Assembly: GCA_012845835.1 (NCBI GenBank)
Contig: JABAKD010000023.1
Span: 917,343 to 981,342 of the forward strand
Length of the DNA: 64,000 nt
DNA from: Undaria pinnatifida
Lineage: Eukaryota > Sar > Phaeophyceae > Laminariales > Alariaceae
Reading direction: 5' to 3'
The position numbers were made by a program, and so were the translations under genes. Positions 47,010 through 59,514 of this stretch are shown piece after piece. Each line of letters starts with the position of its first letter. The first letter of the stretch is position 1. The notes below the pieces were generated by a model. It ran no database searches. It was not told where the DNA came from and saw only the letters and a list, made by a program, of their open reading frames with translations.

Positions 47010-48930
47010 GTGTTCTAGTGATGGTCACTCGAGAGACAGTATTGCCCATTACTATGTAACTGCCTTACCATTTTCACCCTTCGCGATGCAATAGTTTGAT
47101 TTGTGAGGCCCGTTAGCGTTTTCACCACCCCGCACTCTATGATTTTTCTAGCACAACTTACCTGGTGACCGCCAACCAATAGAAACAAACGGTACACGGG
47201 GAAGGAGTTACAGTATATCAAAGAGACTATGAAGCCATTAATGCGGTATCACCGTTGATATATAGCACATATTTGCTGGTGTTTGACAAGCGTATGAGTG
47301 GAGTAGGTGGTGGGGAACTTCATGTAGGGATTATTCTTTGAGCGGAGGGGTTCGAAAAATTCAGGACGGGGGGTACATTTGGAAGGAGGATCAGGGTTGA
47401 TTTCATAGGGGGTCATAATGTATCAGGAAGGATTGATATTGTGAGCGCGATGGGGTGGATAATATGCACGGGGGCGTTAAATTTTGAAGCGAGGTTCGAA
47501 TATTGGTGAAGGAATACGATACATCGGAGGGTGCGACAAATCGTAACATGCGGTGGAGGGCATTGCGGAACGTTGGGGTTGGCGACAAATTTGATTGATC
47601 AGCTCTGTGTCTAACAAGAAAAAGGTTTGGACGAGAAGCTGCGAGAAAGTTCATTACGACCTCGACATATTTGTTCTAGTATATTCCTACGACGTCATCC
47701 GAATATCTGTCTATAAATTGCATCGTACATTACATGTGCTACTGTACTCTGCGGAAGCTAATATACTAAAACATTTCCACCTAGATCCCGACAAAATTGT
47801 CGCCCGACTGACACTTGTAGAGCTACCAAGTCTGAGCATAGCAATCATCACCGGTTCACCGCTACTATAGGCCGACAAATATGACGCTGCCGCTTGCCAC
47901 CGCCGCTGTTAATGCTTCTGCTGTCGATCAAAAGTGTATATTGGACGATCTCGCACGACAATTTTTGTGGTCCATGTACTAATGGACACTGACGCCTAGT
48001 GGTCAGTCCGCCAAACTGGAAATGAGGTATAATACAACATGCCGGATGCCTGCAAACAAAGGAGGCATCATGTCTACTCACTCATGAACACCCCCGTTGA
48101 ACCATACTGGTATACCACACGGCGTCTTGAACATTATCAGTTATTGTTATTCCCAACACTTAGCAATTCCATAAAAAGCAAGACCAGCATATGTCTATGT
48201 AGCCTGCGGCAAGCAATGGTCAGGGGTACGTTAGGAAACCATTTGAACTATGTATATAACACTCGTTTCATAGTCCAGTTTCGTGGAGCAAAAAAGAGGG
48301 CAAGACGTATTGAAACTAGTTACAGTCCTGGTATAGATTACAGTGTTGCCCGTCCTTGAACAGAACGCTATTGGGTCGAGCCCTAAATGTGGTGTAAGTT
48401 GATATATTTCAATTATTGTCGCCAAAATCACTTCGAACCGACTCCTAGTGCAATCTGAGCAACGCATTTTCATGGACTGGCACAAACGTCAACACAAACA
48501 ACAGGTGTTAAACGTATATGACGTCCGAAGCCATCTTTGAAGAACTCCAAAGATGCAGCGACTGGACCTACAGCAAGTTCTGGCAGATGACTGGAGGACA
48601 CGATACATAGTAGAACGACCTAGTTGTAAAACGCACGAGGCGTAACCGTTTGTTTGTATACCCCACGCCGGCACTATCCCGAAGAGGAGGAGGAGAACTT
48701 TCGTATTCGGACACCTACCCTATGCCATGGCCTTCAGGTACATGAACTACACTAATATCGTATTGTCAACAGCCTAAGGAACAACAGCTGCGATATGTAC
48801 GATGCCCTGTAAAATGTGATTGGCGGCGAAAGATAAGGTGCGGTCGTGTTTGCCGGCATAGGCAATGCGGCTTAACTTCGTAGCTAAAGAAAAAATTGAG
48901 CATACACGCGGCAATTACTCCCCGCAGCGG
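47010..48930. other. Gene-poor spacer
   Basis: No gene or repeat recognised. Short frames on both strands carry no known motif. Confidence 0.35.
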
Positions 48931-48934
48931 TCAA

Positions 48935-49500
48935 ATGCATTACCACCCCTTCCAAACCGCCTCTTCTAAACGGTGGTAACACATTCTACAAAATGATCGC
49001 ATAGAGTGTAAGAAGTGTCGTCGTTGCCTGCTGCCGACATGACCGAGAGACCCAGCTTCGACTCCAAACGAGGACACACACCTCCCTGCCTTCCGAAGGG
49101 AATTGACCGCCACATACCACGAGGTTCCCATTGCGAGTTCGGCACCACGTCAGAATTCAACAGTACCGAAAAACTATTTTACAGACATCACACAGATCGT
49201 ATACGACCCATTGGGAAAACAAACGACGGTTATCGAAAAAATATCCAATCGGAAGATCTAAGAGCTAGTCACAGACGGTAAAGAATTTCGTCGTGGCCTC
49301 CTGCCACCACGCGAGAGACACCCTGCTTCGTTCCCACACACCTCCCTCCCTTCTTAGGGGTAACGATCTATCAATTCTAGCAGGCCCCCAGTCCGATCGC
49401 GGTTACAGGTCAAAACACACAATTTTCGAAGGACACTGTACGGTAGATATCACACAGATCGTTATACAACCCGAACTATTACCCGAAATGCACGGTCTTT
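48935..49500 (+). repeat. Satellite-like unit, two copies
   Basis: It aligns with the array at 39365-40425: GAGAGACCCAGCTTCG, ACACACCTCCCT, CATCACACAGATCGTATACG and CCATTGGGAAAACAAACGAC recur. Two units of about 256 bases are present. Confidence 0.7.
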
Positions 49501-52500
49501 GTTTTGAAAAAAGTATGCAAACGCAAGGTAAACACCTTTGATCTTGTCCAGATCATTTCCTTGAAACGAAAACAACGTGGTGTTGCAGTTATTTTTTTTG
49601 AGCGCGCTATATGTCTGTTGTTATCCTCTGAAGGAGACTAGGTACTGACTTTTATATCCGCCGCTGATATTACAGTAAGCATTCCAGCGCTCATTCTCTA
49701 TTAGTGCGTCTGTGTCCATGGCGACTAATTTTCAACATCGATGAGATACCAAAGCGTTGCCGTGCAGAAGCGCCATTGGTTACCGTGGCACGATTGTCAT
49801 ATTATAGTTAACGGCGAAATACCCAACACACATGTCCTTACCTTACTATACATGCCACGCATGATTGTCATGAACTTGAAAAAGACATTGCATGTTGTAT
49901 GCATTTCATTTTCTCGAGGGATTATGAAAACATTGTGCGATATTGAAGTGATTGCACGATCCTCACTACACATACCTAGTATAAGAAGTATCATTGTCGA
50001 TCGAGTGCACAGTCTTCGTTAAGCGTTAACGGCGTGGCGACACCGCTAAGGTGTGTTTAGTAGTGGATCATCAATCGCTCCACCACTGTAAATCTCAGGG
50101 TTAGGTTTGAAGTTTTATGAGTGTGAGTCAATTATACCCCTACGCTCGTCAAACAGAAAGGCACGTATTTCCTGTATACGAAACTTACCGTTCAAGGAAA
50201 TCACCGCGACAGACCAACTAGAAGCACACAACGGTCGTTCCTCTACAAGCCTAAGCCACAGCACTGTGCCCTCACAATAAATGTGAAGAAATTCATTGAC
50301 CAGTGTAGACTTATTCAAACGATTCTACATGTCACCACCACCGGCCTTATTCATCCACAATAGCCCTCAAGACCGCTCCCTGACCAACATCGTACGTTGA
50401 TTGCCAGCTGGGAAAACTCGTTACAGATATGATACGCAACATGGATGTCACCACGCATAATACCGATGTTAGCTTTCTTTTATTCGGAAGGTTAAAACTG
50501 TTGTGGGAGGTAAGGCGCGCGTGGTCACCTCTTGTTTCACCTCTCATGGCTAGAGCAACAGCACCACGCAATGACACGGCAAAATAACCGTCGCAATAAT
50601 CAGGCCGCACTGCTTCAACGAACATGCCTTTATCGACGAGGAGTTTACGACACAAACATCGCCTGCGGCTGAGTTCTGTCGCTATATGGACAAGTCTTGT
50701 CTCCGCATTTTAATACAAAATCTAGTCTAAATGTTCATCCAAAACATAACAATATGCGAGGCTGCTGCAGAAGAATGAAGCAAAAACTTTGTTTTTAGCA
50801 GGCCACACCCTTTTCACGAAATCATCAAGGGTTGAGGGCCAACAAACAGGTGAACGAGTTGAAAACACACAAACAAAAAACTAACGAATAACGCTACTCT
50901 ACAATATGAAAATTCTTGGCATATACGTAAAACAAGCGTCTGTTATGTGCACGGTACGATGAGGTACACGCCATGAACTGTGTCTGCGCCCAACGCTCAT
51001 ACTGCGCAACGACCATTTTTGAGGCGGCCGTGATCATGGTTATGTGTCCGATGCATAGCGGCGAGTCTCCCCGCTCTCATCAACAGGCATCCAACACTCT
51101 CACCCGCCTTGGACTGGAAAGAAATATCGATTCAGATGTTTGTTCGTTCTTACGGCGGGAGCACGCAGACGCCGCCGTGATCGTTGGAAAGTCCATACTG
51201 CGGATATCCGGCATATGGTTTAGTCTATATGGGAAAATGTTTCTTTAGTAATCCGTAACTTCATCGTCAGCTTGTTGTTTGAGGGGGGGAACCTTTTTCT
51301 GCCGATGATGTAGACCTCCTCGAGCTTCATGCACCAGTTCCAAAAATCACACATACAGCGTCTTTCTATGATCGCTTCCTCTGCGTGGTTTATGCAGTTC
51401 GCTGACTTACCTTCCAAGAAAACCCCAGCATATATCGCAAAGTCGGCGCAATGGCGTGTGCATTGCGAGGCGGAAGCGTTTGTCCCTATTCCTCACTTCG
51501 GCGTCATGACGTACGAGTAGTGTGAAGATATCGCTTAAGGCGAACTTCTACTATGCCTCCCTAAATGTTTCGTTCAAAATACGTCCATACTTTTCCTCCA
51601 ACATCATTCAAAGTCGGACGGGTGATGCTTAAGTTGTGTCAACAACACCGTGCGTTGAGATATTTACCAGGTCGTGCTTGGAACATATTTTGGCGAGGAA
51701 CATATCGCCGTAAAACTCGTATTTGATGGAGCCGCTGACGAAGAGACATCGGGGATTACCTCCTTGTTTTTAGCATTGATTGACTCGTTCAAATGCTGGG
51801 AACTATGTACGGTGCGAGTGCCTGCCGAACACGCCCTACGGTCAAAGCAGCCTGTTACAGGGATCCTGTTAGTTTTCATTTGTTTGGAATCCATCGGTTG
51901 TTCTGGTGATCACTGATGTGTGGGTGTCGAACGTGTTGAAAAGATTGACAAAAAAGAGCGAAAAAATTAGGTATGCATAACTAGAGAGAATGGGGATCTG
52001 GCTGTTTACTCTCCTGCTTGTGCCACTGGTTAGAAGGATGTGTATAAGTCCGGGTTGATTTAGCCCCAGGTAAAACGCCCTTAGTGCATCTCGCTAACGC
52101 CTGATTTCTGCGATTTGTGTTCATGTTGTGCAATATTCTAAATTCAAACATATAGAGTAGATCTAGACCTATAGACCTAGACTAGGCTAAATGCATTTTG
52201 CCCAGTCTTGCGGCCATCAGCGTGATTAGTGTTTGAGACTCAAATTTGAGTGCAGCTCAGCATTTTAGTGGGGTACAAATGGCCCAAACAGTTATAGCAA
52301 AAGAGTATACGATGTTCTACGATGAGGTGCGGGATTATTAATATCGAGAGCAACAGTTTGCAGGCGCAACGGCTTCAATCCTTGACTAGCGAGTTTTATG
52401 AGTCAACCCACGAGCGAACGAGCAACACACAACCACCGGGGAGATTTTAAAGTTTGTCTTTTGAATCATCTTCATTGTGTCAACGACTCGGAATGCATGT

Positions 52501-53550
52501 CGATTCCTGTTCCGTCATGAAGCAACCGGGAATGAGCCAAGTACCCGAAAAGTTGTCCACGCCAAACCGTTGAGAATAAAATTGGATACTTAAAATTGCA
52601 AATATTTTATGAAAGCAACTCCTACTTTATATTTATTAAGGGGTCAACCACCGTCATTAGTACAACACCGTCGCCGTTGTCACTCCTTTCCGCATACCTT
52701 TGCGTGGTATATTGTATATATTCCACCAACGACTTCTAGTTTCGACATCAGAACGAGGTAGATGCGCTGAAGAGGAACATAAAATTTGCCTGAGGGGTAG
52801 CGGGACAGCGTTTTATTGACGGGAAACGAATTAAAAAAGCCACGAACCCGTAAAACCGCAAACGAACAAAGAGGTTTTTTGAGCAAGTGACCGGCGTCTC
52901 AGCGAAAACTGGAACCGCAACGAACCCTCCGACAAAGGCTGGGTCCTACCTGTGAAAACACAATAGCTGCAATTCGAGGACAGATAAACCCCACCATATC
53001 GGGCGTGACAAACCCGTTGCAACAGTCGCGACGGCTTCGCGACAACCATTGTACGCCCGCCAGCAGCCGTACCGCCAGGTTGCGACTTTCTCGCGAAATA
53101 TGATGGTCACAAGGAGAGCTTACTTCGGAGCACTGTGCACGTCACCAGCATGGAGTTATATGTGACGACAAGGCGAGCCATTTTTTTTATCAACTATTTC
53201 CTTTCTAAGCTATAGCCGCGACACCAAACTAAAATACGGCAGAATATTTTTCACTAGAACCAGGTAAAACGCCTTCAAAGAACACCTGGCAAAAACAATG
53301 ACAACGTTCTGACGAAAGCAATAGCTACGCTAAGCCTTAGGCCACCATACAGAATACTACGCTCGCCGTAACCAAACCTTGACTTTGAAATACACATCAA
53401 ATAAAACCTTGGGCTAGTTGGTGGGTTAATGAAAGAGCCAACGACACGATGTAGCGACTGACCACGCGCATTCTAACAAAAAAACAATTTTAGAGAACAA
53501 CGGTGCATCGAGTTAGACAGATATTGAAAAACAAACCGAAAACCGCGCCG
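49501..53550. other. Gene-poor spacer
   Basis: No gene recognised with confidence. The frames at 50115-50318 (-), 50347-50655 (-) and 51220-51494 (-) are close together and somewhat protein-like; a GTAAGT lies at the end of the first, so a multi-exon gene is possible but unproven. No known motif is seen. Confidence 0.3.
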
Positions 53551-53554
53551 CATT

Positions 53555-54571
53555 TTAAAACACGCACTCCGCTTTGACGTGGGACGAAGACACCCGTTCG
53601 GCACGGTGCGATGAATTGGACGCTCTATTCCCCGTGGGATCAACCCCCACAGTGCGTGAGAGCACATCACGTAGCCGGCCGTGAGCAGGGCAGTGCGTAG
53701 GTTGCGTCGCGGCGAGTCCCCACCTTGCCATCAATTGACAACTGGTAACCTCACACCTTCGCTTGAAATCAATAACTAAGCCGGCGGTTATAGTGTTCTT
53801 ATGGCCGGAGCATACAGATGGCGATCTGTCGGCTAGAATACCCCACCGAGACCATCCCGTACAGGACTCGAGGGAGCAGCGCTTGCTTGTGACGTCCACC
53901 ATGCCATCGTCGGCATGCTGTTTGCAATACACTCCCGTCTTATTGCCGGGAATATTGAAGCCCGCTCGCGTCCTGCAAGTGCCATGCGAGCAACGGCTGC
54001 TGTTCACGTCCACCATGCCATCTTCCGCATGTTGCTTGCAGTACATTCCCGTGTTACTACCGCGGATATTGAAGCTAGGTCGCTTCATGCATGTGTCGTG
54101 TGAACAGCGCCTGCTGCGTACGTCTACCATGGTATCATCTGCATGTTGTTTGCAGTACACAGCCGTCTTTTTGCCAATCACATTGAAGGTCGGTTGTTTT
54201 GTGCACGAGTAATGTGAGCATTGCCTGATGCGTACGTACACCATGCTATCACCTGCATGTTGCTTGCAGTACATTCCCGTCTTTTTACCGGGAAAATTGA
54301 AGCAAGGTCGCTTCCTGCAAGTGTCCTGCAAACAACGCCTGCTGCGTACGTCTACCATGGTATCATTTGCATGTTGTTTGCAGTACACCGCCGTCTTTCC
54401 GCCAATCACGTTGAAGCTGGGCTGTTTCTTGCAGGAGTGATGTGAGCATTGCATGTTGCGAACGGGCACCATGCTATCATTCGCATGTCGCTTGCAGTAC
54501 AATGCCGTCTTGCTTCCAGCGACGTTGAAACTCGATCGCGTCGTGCATGTGGCGTGCGAACAACGCGTCAT
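53555..54571 (-). CDS. EsV-1-7 repeat protein, intact, eight units
   Basis: A single-exon gene for 338 residues on the minus strand. Six canonical C-X4-C-X16-C-X2-H-X12 units start at residues 4, 42, 80, 118, 156 and 194. Two terminal variant units start at 232 and 273 and carry R-W-G(I/L), as in the gene at 420-1550. All Cys and His ligands are present. The tail ends HVKAECVF. The ATG at 54571 is preceded by the conserved element at 54576-54595 and starts three residues before unit 1, as in gene 1. As with gene 1, metal binding is inferred and the role is unknown. It lacks one canonical unit compared with gene 1, consistent with unit gain or loss by unequal exchange. Confidence 0.85.
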   Translation of the reverse strand: MTRCSHATCTTRSSFNVAGSKTALYCKRHANDSMVPVRNMQCSHHSCKKQPSFNVIGGKTAVYCKQHANDTMVDVRSRRCLQDTCRKRPCFNFPGKKTGMYCKQHAGDSMVYVRIRQCSHYSCTKQPTFNVIGKKTAVYCKQHADDTMVDVRSRRCSHDTCMKRPSFNIRGSNTGMYCKQHAEDGMVDVNSSRCSHGTCRTRAGFNIPGNKTGVYCKQHADDGMVDVTSKRCSLESCTGWSRWGILADRSPSVCSGHKNTITAGLVIDFKRRCEVTSCQLMARWGLAATQPTHCPAHGRLRDVLSRTVGVDPTGNRASNSSHRAERVSSSHVKAECVF

Positions 54572-54575
54572 AGTA

Positions 54576-54595
54576 GTGCACACCTGTCAATCGTG
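54576..54595 (-). promoter_or_regulatory. Conserved element upstream of the intact EsV-1-7 gene
   Basis: On the minus strand this reads CGATTGACAGGTGTGCAC, matching the element at 387-410. It is only about 5 bases from the ATG at 54571, so the spacing varies among copies. Confidence 0.5.
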
Positions 54596-54599
54596 TGTT

Positions 54600-54990
54600 T
54601 AAACGCAAGGAAATGTCGTATTGATGCAAACGAGCATTTTTTTCCTGGGTGAGTATACGAAGGGAGTTGCATACCACCAGCAAAAAAAAAAGATATGTGT
54701 CTTGGCGCAGAACGTGTTCCTGCTACATTGGCAGACCCAGTAAATGTGTACAGGGATAGTTTACCCGTGCATTGCACTGATACCTAAGTCATATTACGTA
54801 GGTTCCAAAGCGCACGATACACCATTCGACGAAAAAACATCTACGCGACATGCGCGTTGGTTGTAAGAGGACAAGACCCAAGCGGAAGCACAAGGAGTGG
54901 TTGACTGAGGCGGAAATTCCAGAGTGACACCACAAAATGAGAGCTGGCGTTCGACAAACTTGACAATCACACATGGTGTGACCACGAAAT
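54600..54990. other. Spacer between two EsV-1-7 loci
   Basis: No gene or repeat recognised. The promoter of the intact gene would have to be here. Confidence 0.35.
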
Positions 54991-55206
54991 TCAGCATTCA
55001 ACCGCATGTTGTTTGCAGTACGCTGCCGTCTTTCTGCCAAGAATGTTGTAGCTTAGTATATTCGAGCACGAGTCGTTGCAACAACGCTTGTCATATACAT
55101 TTACCATGCTGTTCTCAGCATGCTGTTTGCAATACAACGGTTTCTTGCTGCTGGCGACGTTGAAGTTCGGTTGTTTTGTGCAAGTGACATGCGCAAAACG
55201 TCCCAT
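54991..55206 (-). CDS. Truncated EsV-1-7 repeat protein, two units
   Basis: A 71-residue frame on the minus strand. Unit 1 (GRFAHVTC...YCKQH) has Phe in place of its first Cys. Unit 2 (CCNDSC...YCKQH) keeps its ligands. The frame then ends at TGA 54991 after AVEC, without further units or the C-terminal pair. Unit 1 is closest to unit 1 of the gene at 420-1550 (KKPL(Y/F)CKQHAE, V(N/S)VY). The conserved element lies at 55262-55284, upstream. It could be a truncated duplicate or the first exon of a longer gene. The neighbour at 53555-54571 starts about 420 bases downstream on the same strand. Confidence 0.6.
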   Translation of the reverse strand: MGRFAHVTCTKQPNFNVASSKKPLYCKQHAENSMVNVYDKRCCNDSCSNILSYNILGRKTAAYCKQHAVEC

Positions 55207-55261
55207 GCAAATCTCGGACTCCCGTGGTGCAACGTCAACCGAAGCAAAGAGTTCACCTGCC

Positions 55262-55284
55262 GAGCTGTACACGCCTGTCCATCG
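55262..55284 (-). promoter_or_regulatory. Conserved element upstream of the truncated EsV-1-7 gene
   Basis: On the minus strand this reads GGACAGGCGTGTACAGCTC, with one difference from the copy at 387-410. It lies about 55 bases before the ATG at 55206. The bases after it (GGCAGGTGAA) contain a possible splice donor. Confidence 0.5.
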
Positions 55285-55289
55285 CGGAC

Positions 55290-57400
55290 ACAATACAAAG
55301 TGACATCGCATGGATGGGTTTCACAAACCAGCAATCTTCCGGGATGACTAGGCATCAAAGAGGTGGGTTTCAAGCAATACAGCTGCAACAAGTACAAACC
55401 TCAGCATTGGCCGAGTTTCTCCTTCTACTCAGTTTCAATGACAGTATTTAGGTTTCTGATGAGGTTGCCAGTATATATATACTGTTGAACACTTGATATG
55501 GCGGACGTTTTAGGCACGTCGTGGTGTTCGGCGTAAAATATGCAATGCGTATATCAGTGAAATGGCGGTGACTCAAGAACAAAATTAGAACGGACACCAA
55601 TGATAAATGTCTCATGCGGCTTTTCCAAAGAGATGCTTGGAAAAGATGAAGTGAGGGGACCGACAAGCTTGAAAACGCTCATTAACATATCTTACCAAGG
55701 GCTCAAAATCGCCATGCAGTCCTGCATTTCGACAGAAGCGAAACGCACCCAGCGCTACACAACAGCGTCTAGACTGATACCGTGCACTCCGGTAGATGGG
55801 TTGTTCACGACAGAATGCAAGGTCACGATGCGTTTGGCAATGCTGAACGCCCTCATACACAAATAAACGTTTTATAACAGCTGTGCAAAAATGACATCGC
55901 AATGAAGCCATACAGGTATATTGCCTACCAGGTACATCTTATACCGGCTAAACAGAGGCATTGGTTACTCGCAGCCTTCTATACCGGTCACCCGGTGGCG
56001 TACTTCGTATCAGGTGATCTTCGAGCCTGGTACAGGTCAGTTTTTAGAGTTCGATTTGGTCGAGTGCATACTTGTATTAGTTCGTGGGGACTTTTTTTTG
56101 TGCAAAAATTGACTTGCCTAAAGCGCGAGGAGATCGAGAGTTAGCAGTACTCGATGAAATATCGACAAGCAGTGGGATTGTTGAACCCTATGTGCGCAAA
56201 AAATGAAGGTAACAACTTGGGGGAGAAGGGACGACACCTATGACCACGGCTTGTCCAGAAGCTGGAAATTAGATGTGTGTAAGTATACAAATGTATTCAT
56301 GTGCGGGCTGTCGACTGCATCTACCAGCAATCTCAACAAAAAAGTCTAAGTAAAAAGAATAGCAATTGCTAGTAGGTAAATGAAAACGCATCCATATCAT
56401 GGCATCAATACAAATGTAGGCTGTCATTGGATGGGGTGTTTCCCACCAGAAGCCTTTTACATTTGTCGCCGTACGAGACGGTGAAGCAACTCTGCCACCA
56501 TAAACTCACATACGTGATGTCTTGGTGCCAAAAAAAAAAAGTTGCTACCGATTTGACGATGGTGTCTCACACATAACGGAGATGATCCAGGCATAGCGAC
56601 AACCCTAAATCGGTGTTCCTATTTTGCTGGCATGTTTGCAGCGCATGATTATCGTGGAGCTGGTGTCCCATAGAGAACACAACCTGCACAGGGCTTATAC
56701 GGGTTTTGTTCGACCTTGAAATGCGGAGGTAGACTGGAGGGAGGAGATACTACATTTTGGCACACAGCAGGCAGACTGAAGTCTCATCGATCGACCACAT
56801 CACGTATCCCATACAAAAAAGAATATGGTTGGGCCACAAACAAAGTCTAGTCCAAGTGAGGGCGTTCTCAGAAAGAATAATAGTAGTACAGCGTAAATAA
56901 AACATAAACTAAAATGCCGGGAAAGGCTCCTATCATTTCATGAGAAGAAGTTTTCAATAGAAACCAATTTACAAGGTTACCCTCCGGGAAGTGCCGACTG
57001 GGACTGGGGCAAGGACACATGACATCACTATTATCACTACCGCACGCAATGGCAATTTTTTGCTTGTACATGAAAAATAAACTTGCTCGAAAAAAAAATG
57101 AATTGGCAACATTCCCGCAGTACTGTTTGGGTGTTATCAACAGCAGTACCTATAGAGCTTTTCGGATACTCGAGATGGACGTGCCCACGACCGATCTATT
57201 GTTGAGAAAACACACACACCATACAAAACTGTTACACGTATGACCTGTATGATTTCCACAAGAGTATCACACTTCGACCTCCAGGTTGAGGCCGTAGAAA
57301 GCAAGGGGCACGTGTGGCGCGGGATGCGGCCTACTGTAAAATACTACGTAAATACTTCGAAGTAGTAATTATTAACAACGAGGAGACAAGAGACAATACG
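55290..57400. other. Gene-poor spacer
   Basis: No gene recognised. Overlapping frames at 55600-55866 (+) and 55612-55911 (-) lack known motifs. A 35-base stretch at 56975-57010 resembles 28920-28955. Confidence 0.35.
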
Positions 57401-57659
57401 TGACAGGCTATGGCAAAAGCGATTCTCCGTCGTGAGGAGAGGATATGGAACGCACACATGGTCCTACCACGGTGGTAGCGTTTTGCTAACGGCATGCTAT
57501 CTGCTGCTGTCTGTCATCTGCGATCTTGGCAGAAAAAAAACATGAAAGATACTCGTCCAAAAAGTACCTCTGTGGATATTAACGTATAAAGTTGGGTTGG
57601 TTGGTGTCTATTTTTTATTTATTTCCTATGTGTGTACAGCATAAATTTGTTGTATGGTG

Positions 57660-58680
57660 TGGTGACGAATGACAGGCTCCGACACGAGCAACTCGCCGCA
57701 GCATAGCGAAGACACGCCAAGCGCAATAAAACGGAGTTTCTTACAGCTGCTGCTGTGCGGCATTGTTGTAGCGTTTTACTCTCCGCATGTTGCCTGGTGT
57801 CTGTAATCTGCGACCGTATATAAATGGTGATGCCTACCGCTGCCGCAGTGCGGCAGAAATGTAGCGTGGTGCTCTCTTGGTATGTGATACTCCAGTATGA
57901 TATTATATACAAAGTAAACTCAACTTGGACAAAAGTTTAAGGGCCGTTTAGGTACAATAACTGATATTTAAATGGCCTTACACTTTACGCTGGCATGTCA
58001 CTTGACACTTCACAGGAGCAGCAATACTGCGGCAGCCAGGGGTAGCGGCGTATAGGCGGGTATAGTATCGCAGACTCTCGTCAAAGCAATCCGCTACTAC
58101 AATGGCAGCCACACGCGCAGACATTTGCAGGCTGCTCCTGCTGGAAGGGTAGATTACTACTGGGCGGCAGGATGGTTGCATAGTGAAGAGAGGGAAAGGT
58201 ACGTGTACGAAGCACACCAACGTGATCATAAATAAAAGGACCGTTTGAGTACTACTATCGTAGTAAAAAGGTCATCACAATTTAGGCCGGCATGTCCGTT
58301 AACAACTTGACAGAAGCAGCAGCAGCAACAGCAACAGCGAGAAGTAGTGGCCCAAGGCGGGTAGCGCAGGCTCCTATCAAAGCAATCAGCTACTACCACA
58401 GCAGTCACACGCGCAGAGAGCTGCAGGCTGCTGCTGCTAGGGGGGTGAACTACTACTGGGCGGTAGGATCGTAGCGCGGTGCTCTGTGCAAAAACAGGAA
58501 AATGCGCCGATGTGTACCATCTACGAGCAGAAAACGGGGTTTGCGTCCAAATCTTACGTGGGTACACGGGGTTGGGGGGCGCAGAAATGCCACCCCCGGG
58601 AATGTTGCGGGAGCCTGAGGATTTGCCCATGAATAGTTTAGTTTATAGAACCCCAATATTCAATTAAATTGATTAGGAAA
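57660..58680 (+). repeat. X repeats, copies 2 and 3, and a related upstream piece
   Basis: Copies at about 57960-58252 and 58253-58640 share TCAAAGCAATC(C/A)GCTACTAC, CACACGCGCAGA, GCAGGCTGCT and TACTACTGGGCGG. A shorter related piece, with TAGCGTGGTGCTCT, is at 57845-57880. Copy 1 is at 29970-30235. CAG/CTG runs are frequent (58316-58340). Confidence 0.6.
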
Positions 58681-59510
58681 GATGGTACCTTCATCTGAGC
58701 AGGCTTCTAAAACACCCTCGTAGCATTCACTCGAGTCCATGTGTGTCGTTTATGTTCGCTCTTTTAACCGAGTACGTGTTAAAATGCACAGACGGAACGT
58801 AGAGCCCACGTCACAATGTAAGGCAGTTTCGAGGCGTTATATGGGACGAGGTTCCCTCATTCTGAAATAAGCCCTATAAACAGGTAGTGCAAGCATTTAC
58901 TGGGAGATGGAGGAAGGCATGGCCGACACACGAAAACAGGTCGAACATAAAAAAAAACTGCAGGAGCATATGCTTCATACTTTACTCTGACGGAATGCCC
59001 CATATCGTGTGTTCCACTTCATCAATGAGTCACCGTCACTTGACAGCGCTTCTACAAATTAGTGATATTAATTATAGGATCGCCTCTTATCATGCCAGTC
59101 GTGTTTGGTGAGGCGAGGGAGAGGTCACCGAATGTCTACACATATTCAAGCCGAATCGAAGAATCTCCACTTTCGAAAAGATTAACCCCTCCAGCAATTA
59201 TTGGAAGGGGCTTTAACCATAGCGAGTTAGTCCAGGGACACGATTTTACGCTGTAAACTAGTACGCGGAGACTGACCTGCGAGCTTAAGCGTATATTTGT
59301 TGTAAAATAGGGTGCGTCGTTGCGTGAGAGGAAAACTCTCGCCGGGTATTTGTTTAATGCATACCAGGTACCGGATTCCGTGAGGCACCTGTGACGCGAG
59401 TGTCTTTCTCGCGTGAGGAGGAAAAAAACGAAGCGCCTAATTAGGCGCTGGATGAGCAAAACAAAAAAATGAGGTTTCAACGAAAAATCTGCAAAACACT
59501 TTTAGTTCGT
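58681..59510. other. Gene-poor spacer
   Basis: No gene or repeat recognised. Confidence 0.35.
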
Positions 59511-59514
59511 GAAT

